Source: Zopfochytrium polystomum (lineage: Eukaryota > Chytridiomycota > Chytridiomycetes > Chytridiales > Chytridiaceae). Taken from it: a DNA stretch of 64,000 bases. The position numbers were made by a program, and so were the translations under genes. The notes beneath the pieces were generated by a model, which saw only the letters and a program-made list of their open reading frames with translations, had not been told where the DNA came from and searched no databases. Positions within the stretch are counted from its first letter, which is position 1; the number at the start of each line of letters is the position of its first letter. Location: NCBI GenBank assembly GCA_025765615.1, contig JAIVFJ010000234.1:1-64000 (forward strand), written 5' to 3'. Positions 57,412 to 64,000 of the stretch are shown one piece after another.

Positions 57412-58679
57412 GCCCTCCTCGCCGCCGTCCGTAGCCCGCACCAGCCGCTGCGCGCTGCCACCACTCTCCCTACCCCTCCCTCCCATCCTTCCCTCCTCCT
57501 CTTCCTCCTCGCCACCGTCCTCTCCACCCTCCTCGTCCTCCTCCAGCACAAGCACAAAACCCGCCGACGTCGCCGCCTTCCTCGCCTCGCCTGGACGCGC
57601 ATCACCATCCAAGGCCCTTCACGGTAAACACAAAGCTCGACCTGTCCGCGCTGAAACCTGGCGCGACCGGCTCGTCATCTGGGCCAAGTCGGACAAGCTG
57701 ACGAAAAGTGACTTTTTGTTCGCCGTCGGCGGCAGCGCGATCACATTTGACGGCACCGGCGCCACGTTTTTTCGGTAACGGCGTACTGGGATACCAAAGC
57801 CACCAACGGCATCGACAATAGTTGAGATGTTTTGTTGTTTTCTTTTTTTTTGTTTTTTTTTTTTTTTTTTGACGTGCCCCATTATTTGAATGCTTGCTGC
57901 CGTATGCGTGGCGCATATTCCGATTTCATAGAGCCCAAATTCTTCAAGCTCACGACCACGGGCGGGTCCCTCGTCAAGGGCCTCACCATGCAAAACTCGC
58001 CCGTCTACGTCTTTGGTATCGGCCGCTCAAACGCCACCTTGGACCGCATCACCATCGACAACTCGGCCGGAGACCAGCTGTCCGGCGGCAAGACGATGGG
58101 CCACAACACGGACGGATTTGGTGGGTGCCCGCTGGAACCCGCCATGCCCCATTTATCTTTCTTCTAACCAAACACAAGACGTCAGCGGCAGGGACATCAC
58201 CATCCAAAACTCGGTCGTCAAGAACCAGGACGACTGCCTGGCCGTCAACAAGGGCGGCGCGATAAAGTTCCTCAACAACAAGTGCTCCGGCGGCCACGGC
58301 ATCTCGATCGGGTCCGTGGACACGGGAAACTCGGTCGACGGCGTGGACAACGACGTGCGGATCAAGACCGTGTAAGCACGACTGGAGGGAGCGTCAAGAA
58401 CGCGTGTTCCACGACGTGGCGCTGGCTGGCATTCCCAAGTACGGCGTCGCCGTCGAGCAGGACAACGAGAACGGCTCGCCGACGGGCACGCCGACGCCAG
58501 GGATCCCCATCTCTGGGCTGACGCTCAGCAACGTCCACGGAACCATGGCGGCTGGCGCAAAGTACAGCACTTACATTCTCTGCGCCGCGTGCTCCGGCTT
58601 TTCGTTTACTGGCGTCAACATCACATCTAAAAATCCTAGCTGCACCGGAGTCAGCAAGACCCTGGACGGGTGCTCTTGA
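57412..58679 (+). pseudogene. GH28 endopolygalacturonase relic with several frameshifts
   Basis: Would have been a secreted pectin hydrolase. All family catalytic motifs are visible: [18 protein letters not shown] and RIKT, plus VEQDNENGSPTGTPT near the C-terminus and a final Cys-rich end. Two plausible introns remain (about 57820-57932; 58121-58178). However, the frame must change near 57595, 57616, 57665 and 57770-57790 (TTTTTTCGG then GGCGTACTGG) and twice within 58372-58404. The family segment between IGSV and RIKT is also about 10-15 residues short. Because the 26 kb NRPS coding sequence is clean, these are more likely real lesions than read errors, but the latter cannot be excluded. Confidence 0.78.
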
Positions 58680-59224
58680 CTCAAATTCCGCAATCGACCC
58701 GTCAGGGCTTCATAATTACAGACTGGAGCTTGCGGTGAAGACGCGAATGCAATTGCTTTTGATGTTTCATTACCAGGGAATAAAGAACAAAGGAGGGTAG
58801 GTGTCCTGTGGGTTACTCCCACAAATCTATTTATTGAGTTTTTGTGCAAGGGCCAGATAACTCTTTGGCAGTCTTGCGCATCATGTTTACTTTCACGTGT
58901 GAATTAGACTGACTTTGCGCGCACAAGTACAAAATAAAAATTTAATTTAAGAGTTCAAGCCTCTCTCGTTACAAATTGCCACGAGTCCAAATAGGGAGAC
59001 TCCAGAGTCAGAATAACCCGTGCACACTCCCCGCTTGCGCAGAAACAACCTGAAATTGCCCAATGTTACACACCATTCCCCGGATTAACCATGTAACTAG
59101 ACACAAACCGTCCCATCGAAAGAAACAAAAAATTTTACACTTCCACTCAACAGAAATGAAACGCAGCGCCAATATCAGACAACACGTGCAGTCATCAAAG
59201 TTCCATCCTCAAATCGCACAAAAG
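58680..59224. other. Intergenic, nothing recognised
   Basis: An AATAAA-like element at about 58778 could serve the GH28 relic. No other feature seen. Confidence 0.5.
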
Positions 59225-61590
59225 TTCTTTGAATGTCCAAGTTACCGGCTCGACCGGCCGAAGCCCGGTCGAGGCAGAAACTTGCACCTCCAAAGTACTC
59301 TTGCCAACATCGATGCCCAAGTGGTGAGTGGGGCAAAAGGTTCCACATTTCCTGGTCCTTTCAAAAAGTCCAACATTTCCTGGGTCCTTTAAAAAGTCCA
59401 AGTTACTCGTCCACCGCGAGATACTGCCGAGGAGCAACATGGACCTCAAAGAGCCGGGGAAAGGGATCCGCTCGTCGGCTATTTGGGCGGTAAAACGCAC
59501 CTAAGGGTCTCCCCCCAAGGTTCTAAAACGTCCAAGTTACGAGCACGCACGCACCCGCAGGAAGCGTCTCGCGTGGACGAAACTTGGAGGTTTCGCAAGA
59601 AACGCTGGGAAGCAAAATGGGTCATCTGCAAAACCAAAAAAAAAAAAAAACCAAAAAAAAAAAAAAAGCCAATGAATGACTGCCGGTTTGGAGGATCCTG
59701 GACACTGAGCAGTGCCATTAATGGGGAGATACTCTCCGGTCCCGTCGATGCGATCGAAGCTTGCATCTCTCGGCTTGATTTGGCTTTGTCGACCAACCAC
59801 CAAGTTCTTCAATAAAACTCCAAGTTACAGGCCCAAAGCATTTTTTCCTGCGGCAGTGGGGCCGAAGCTTGGGCTCTGAAGAACGTGAGGTTGCCCCCAA
59901 GGGTCTGGAACTAGAGGGCGGGGGGAAAGGGTACTGATGCAACTCGCCGTCGACGCTGGATATTCTCTAAAAAACTCCAAGTTTACCGTCCTGCCCATGC
60001 CGGAGGGTAAAGACTTGGGGTCTCAGAAGACTTCCCTTGCCAGGACTGCCCATCGCCTGAATCAAAACACTAACCGTTGTGTGTACGCAGGGGTCTCGTC
60101 GTCCGCGCGGCCATGCTGAACATCCACCACGGCGTAGAAAGCAAGGGAAAAGGAACGGTCTGCAACAATGCCAAGTTCTTTAACTAAAAGTCTAAGTTAC
60201 TGGCCCCCGGATGACACGTGCGAAAGGGCATGAAGAACTCAGACTTGAAGAATGTGGGTCTGGAGTGATCCGAGAAAGAGCTAGCCTGCAGGAGGAACAA
60301 TTTCCCATCCAATCGTTCCCGCAGGGCGGAGAGGGTTGGGTTGGGAGTGGGGAGAAGGGCAGGCATCCCTGAAAATTTAAGGGGAGGTGGGATGGAGGAG
60401 GGGATATGGGGGGGGGGCACAGCCACCAGCCGCACAAGGCCGGGGTTCTCCTAAAAAATCCAAGTTACTCGCCAAGCAGCACGCACTCCCACAAGATGCG
60501 GGCGGAGCGGCATGTTTTTGGGAAGAAACTCGGATCAAGAAGAGCCATGGACCTTGTTTAGTAATGGGGTTAGGAAAAGGAGCGAGGGGAGGATTGGAGT
60601 AAGTAATTGGGACGAGATGTTCGATGGAAGAAAGCGTTTTCGCCCCGCAGTTGGTAGGGAAGGGGAATGGTGGGGAAGGTGGGGAACGCGATTACGAGGG
60701 GTCGTTTGGGGAAAGGGGGTTGGGAAGGGAAGGAAGATTGGGGAAGCCGTGAACAAACGCGGACTCCTAGGTTCTCCGTAGAATCCAAGTTACTCGTCCC
60801 TGTCAAGTGAAGTACGATCCCGCGGAGGAGCAACTTGGACTTCAGAGAGCACGGGGATCGAGGGCGCGTGGGTCGAAGCGGCAGTGAGAGAATTTGGGGG
60901 GTGGGGTGAAGGCGGAGAGTAGATCTGTGGGGACTGGAGGTGGTGGGGGAGGAGGGGGAGCATCGGTGGGCATCGAGTTTTTATACCTGAGACGGATCCC
61001 AGCAGGTGCAAAGCCTGGCTTGCTGCTGCTGCTCGCTCGCCCCGGCTCTCCGAACCAGACTTGTCGTTGCTTGGGCCAGTCTTGCGCCGTGCTGCTCGTC
61101 TCTCACAGAAAGGCAAAAAACGCAACGTGATTCGCGTTTGTGTCTTTCGCTCAGTCTGACGGTCTGTCAGACTGCAGCAACCCACCCGAACGAAAAAAAA
61201 ACCCGAGAACCCGGCACGCGATCAGCACGAGGCATGAATACTTTTCTTCTTCTTCTACTTCTTCTTCATTTCTATATAACTTTGCGCAAGCCCCGCCCGC
61301 CCCCAAATAGGCAAAGCTGTGACGAGAGAGGTGCTTGGTGTTTCGTGCAATGCTGACATCCTTTCGGTTCTGTACACAACGAGTATCTCCACGAGACAAA
61401 ATCCGCGTTCAGCCCTTCGCACGTCATTATTTGCATGTACTTACTAATAAGAAAGAGGGGACGTTCACCAACCCCACGCGACCAGACAAGACAAACAAGA
61501 TAAAACAAAGGGCTTGATGAGCACACAACTATTTCCATTGTAACGCAGAAAGTGGACGGACAAAAGAGCGACAAATCTTAAGTGGAGGAA

Positions 61591-61645
<55 letters not shown>

Positions 61646-61690
61646 AGAGAGATATCCAAGTTCTCCATACATCCAAGTTACTCGTCGGCC
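59225..61690 (+). repeat. Array of about nine dispersed inverted-repeat units (TCCAAGTTAC ... AACTTGGA)
   Basis: The core TCCAAGTTAC (one to two mismatches allowed) occurs at 59236, 59397, 59531, 59819, 59976, 60191, 60459, 60784 and 61672. It is usually preceded within 20 bp by GTTCTnnnAAA. Usually 25-65 bp later comes an inverted partner related to AACTTGGA: 59277, 59435, 59581, 59874, 60011, 60240, 60525, 60832. A purine-rich CTCAGAAGAG-like block follows. At 60784 the arms are TCCAAGTTACTC and GAGCAACTTGGA, giving 11 of 12 pairs. The interval has no convincing gene, and its spacers are unrelated to one another. Confidence 0.6.
61590..61652. repeat. (GA)n microsatellite
   Basis: Two GA runs separated by GGA, ending directly before the last inverted-repeat core at 61672. 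Confidence 0.9.
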
Positions 61691-61927
61691 AGGATCGGGG
61701 GTCGCGAGACGGGGAGGCGTTAGTCGGTGCTGTCGCAGCTGGTTGGGTGGGAAGGGGCGAAACGGAAGGATGGATGGACGAGGGTGTAACGACGACGGCA
61801 GTCTTATCTTCTTTGTCATTCTCGCCGAAGCGAAAGATGCACAAGCTGTCGTTAACCAGGTGGAGCCATCCAGCAGGGCGGCGTCGGTTGTGTTCAGTTT
61901 AACGACCAACGTGGTCACGTTGACGAG

Positions 61928-62625
61928 CTAGTCGATGGTCACATCGTCGTCGTCTTCGTCGTCTGTCCCCAAAACCAAGGCGGCGTGAATGTACGAGTCG
62001 GTGCTGGAACCGCCGGAAAAATCCTGAGGTATCCAGACCGTGCGGGCGGCCTAGACGGATTGCTCGTCGACCCCATCAACAGAACCACGGCAGAGTCCAC
62101 TTTCCGCTTTGACGTGACGGACAGGTCTCTTATCTTGAAGTCCTTTGCGTACGAGTAGTAAACGCTCGAATCCTTCGTCACCGCGACGCGGGCGACATCG
62201 ACGGGGTCGAGCGGCGTCAGGTCCCGTTCTTTGATCGACGCCGTCAAGGCGAACCATTCCTTGCCGGTCGAATCCAAGGGTGGCTGAAAGCCATCGTAAA
62301 TCGTTGCGCCCATGACGGCGGTGACAGTCCAGTTAGCCGGGAGACCCGACGGCGGTTCCAGGTCGAACGCGCGGGTGGGCTCGACGCGCGAAGCGGAGTA
62401 GACGATGGGGCGTTGGATGGTCGAGGCGATGAAGGTTTGAAAGGCGCGCAGGGTGCCGTAGATGAAGAGGGCGCCGACGGCGACGGGGACAATCGAGTTC
62501 TGCTGTCGACGCATCTTGTCCTCGTTTCGCTGCTGCTCGGAGCGCCACAGCGACGCGCCGGCGAAGCCGAGCCTGATGGCGATGCCGACGGCGGGTATTC
62601 CGGCGGCCAGGAAGTCCATGGACAT
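61928..62625 (-). pseudogene. Small two-helix membrane protein, probably frameshifted
   Basis: Starts at MSMDFLAAG (62625). Two hydrophobic helices are present (GIPAVGIAIRLGFAGASLW; VPVAVGALFIYGTL), then a soluble domain with TATIYDGFQPP-type sequence and KDFKIRDLS. The open frame diverges into Pro/Arg-rich sequence near 62060. A different frame there gives a more natural acidic C-terminus (VWIPQDFSGGSSTDSYIHAAL ... DDEDDDV, stop 61928), so one base is probably lost around 62050-62060. No family recognised. Confidence 0.45.
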
Positions 62626-62639
62626 GAACAAGAGCTTTC

Positions 62640-63139
62640 GATGGCGGCCGCGGTTACTCCCACCGAAGTGGCCAAAAGGGCCGCGAAGATGCGACTGTCG
62701 ATGTACACCATTCCGAGTCGTATGGCGATGAACGGCCGTCGAGAGGTCGAACGTGGGAAAGTTGGCGGGGCGGGGCGGGGGAATCCCAAAGCCCTCGAGG
62801 TGCTTGGTGTAGACGTCCCACGGCACGACGGCGGAGACGACGGTCTTCCCTGGGTGGACGGAGACCTCGGCGGTCAGGTCGTCGATGGTGATGGTCTCGC
62901 CGCCGAGCTCATACGCCTCCTAGACGGGCCTTCCCGCGTTGGCGAGGAGGGCAGCGGCGACGGCGGCGTCTGCAAAGCCGAGGCGGAGAGTTCTGCGCCG
63001 GCGACGGCGTTGAGGGTGGCGCCGTGGGCGAGGGCGGTGGTGAGCTGCTCGGTCCAGTTCTCGTGCTATCCGTTGCGGAGGAAGTCGTGGTTGAGGGCGG
63101 GCGCGGCGGCTGCGATGTAACCCGTGCCTGTCGACATAA
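62640..63139 (-). pseudogene. QorB/NmrA-like NAD(P)-binding reductase remnant
   Basis: Minus-strand fragments match the C-terminal half of NmrA/quinone oxidoreductase 2-type proteins: HDFLRNG-stop-HENW, TLNAVAGAEL, ADAAVAAALLANAGRPV-stop-EAYELGG, ITIDDLTAEVS, then LEGFGIPPPRPANFPTFDLSTA and, after a frame change, FIAIRLGMVYIDSR. Both in-frame stops are TAG at places where the family often has Tyr. The N-terminal nucleotide-binding half is missing. It is a decayed copy. Confidence 0.6.
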
Positions 63140-63269
63140 TGAAAGCTGCCTTCACGAGCATCATCCGAAAAGAAAGGAGGGCCAAAGAAAAGATTGCTCC
63201 AAGAGCTTCATCGTTTAGAAAACCTTCCTTCTAAAATGTATGTGATAAACCCCCAACAAAGAAAAAAGC

Positions 63270-63312
63270 AGGATAGGGAAACAAAAAAAAAAAAAAAAAA
63301 AAAAAAAAAAGG
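63270..63312. repeat. Poly-A tract
   Basis: About 30 A residues between the QorB remnant and the hydrolase gene. Confidence 0.9.
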
Positions 63313-63431
63313 AAGCAAAAAAAGCAGCTGGTTTGAGGACACCGTCCACCCTCGAAAAAAAGTCCAGTTACGGTTCTCCGTAAAGTACCTAGCCTTCACC
63401 CCAACCCGCGAACTGCAAACACCTGGCTGCA

Positions 63432-64000
63432 TCACAGCCACCCAAACGTCTCAGCAAACACCTGATCCAACCTGTCGGGCGCCTCGTCCTTGATGCCGTG
63501 TCCGGCGCCCTTGATCACGGTCAACTTGCTCCCGGGGATCTTTCGATGAATCTTGACGGTGGCGTCCAGCCGGACGATCTGGTCGTCGGTGCCGGCGACG
63601 ATGTGGACGGGGATGCCGAGCTCGCCGATGGCGCGGAGGCGCGCGGAGGAGACGTGGTGGTGGAGGATGGCTTTCGCTTGCTTGAGGAAGGCAGGCTGGG
63701 GCTGGCGGCCTTTTGTTTGGACGAGGCGGGTGAAGTGCTGCGGGGGAAGGGAGGGGAGGGCGAGGTGTGTTGAGTGCATGAGACCATGTCGAAAACAACC
63801 TCCCACCACTGTTGCTCTCACCTCGGTGACGACGTCGCGGTTCGTGATCCTCGAAGCGCCGTCGTCGGACCTGCTGTACGGGCGGCGGCCCCTCGGCGAG
63901 CCCTCGACGGAGCTCGCGTCGGCCTCCCACGCGCCGAGGCTCCTCGCCTCGCCGGCGACGCTGCCGTTCGAACCGTCCCTCAGGCTGCCGCGGGGACCGA
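63432..64000 (-). CDS. Alpha/beta hydrolase, C-terminal part (5' end beyond right edge)
   Basis: Two exons seen: >64000-63822 and 63737-63432 (stop TGA), separated by an 84 bp GT-AG intron. The last exon ends with the conserved strand/loop pairs of AB_hydrolase_1 proteins: GIPVHIVAGTDDQIV, containing the acid residue, and LTVIKGAGHGI, containing the catalytic His. The upstream exon is Ser/Arg/Gly-rich and probably forms the lid region. The nucleophile elbow must lie outside the window. Substrate unknown. Confidence 0.75.
   Translation of the reverse strand, partial: GPRGSLRDGSNGSVAGEARSLGAWEADASSVEGSPRGRRPYSRSDDGASRITNRDVVTEVRATVVGGCFRHGLMHSTHLALPSLPPQHFTRLVQTKGRQPQPAFLKQAKAILHHHVSSARLRAIGELGIPVHIVAGTDDQIVRLDATVKIHRKIPGSKLTVIKGAGHGIKDEAPDRLDQVFAETFGWL

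Noticed and set aside
59225..61690. CRISPR-like or tRNA-like array
   Set aside because: Units are imperfect and irregularly spaced, spacers are not uniform in length, and the genome is eukaryotic; no tRNA arms were found.
62040..62060. Third TAG-at-Tyr site (SV-stop-AARTVW) as evidence of codon reassignment
   Set aside because: The preceding sequence is in another frame, so a lost base explains it without reading TAG as an amino acid.

Overview
The window is eukaryotic nuclear DNA, most likely from an early-diverging (chytrid-like) fungus. Genes carry many short GT-AG introns (43 to about 130 bp, longer where microsatellites have expanded) and there are no bacterial operon features. Fungal-type gene content includes an MNN1-type mannosyltransferase, a GH28 pectinase relic, microsomal P450s and NRPS condensation domains with fungal-style motifs. 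A gamma-secretase PEN-2 gene is present, a family I understand to be absent from Dikarya. The species is not named by the sequence.

Left half (1-30412, minus strand): one giant nonribosomal peptide synthetase gene. I joined 25 exons by eye. Every splice keeps frame, giving about 8,807 residues before the gene runs off the left edge. It encodes eight complete C-A-T modules and the first part of a ninth C domain. No epimerase, methyltransferase, reductase or thioesterase domain is visible. Modules repeat with a three-module period: modules 1, 4 and 7 share one adenylation-pocket pattern and one intron position. An ~8.2 kb block is present twice, nearly identical, 11.28 kb apart. Inside it, two short patches lining the amino-acid pocket differ between modules 5 and 8.

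30413-35063: a 4.6 kb non-coding interval with microsatellites, minisatellites and a ~650 bp direct duplication.

35064-47506: tailoring and precursor genes. A P450 (minus) is divergent from a very unusual fusion gene (plus, 37769-41791). The fusion joins a 4-hydroxyphenylpyruvate dioxygenase/hydroxymandelate synthase-like domain, a D-2-hydroxyacid dehydrogenase and a PLP aminotransferase. Together these could convert 4-hydroxyphenylpyruvate to 4-hydroxyphenylglycine (Hpg). A second paralogous P450 (plus, 45306-47506) follows, with a beta-rich membrane protein between. The pocket pattern of NRPS modules 1/4/7 shares His278, Gly301 and Leu322 with the bacterial Hpg code. NRPS, Hpg supply and two P450s therefore look like one biosynthetic cluster for an aryl-glycine-rich peptide.

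48194-56441: ordinary housekeeping-type genes. These are a DEK_C/SWIB chromatin protein and PEN-2 (divergent pair), a mannosyltransferase, and an LAT-type amino-acid transporter.

57400-64000: a degenerate region with a GH28 polygalacturonase relic broken by several frameshifts, an array of about nine dispersed inverted-repeat units, two damaged genes (a QorB/NmrA-like reductase and a small membrane protein), and the 3' part of an alpha/beta hydrolase leaving the right edge.
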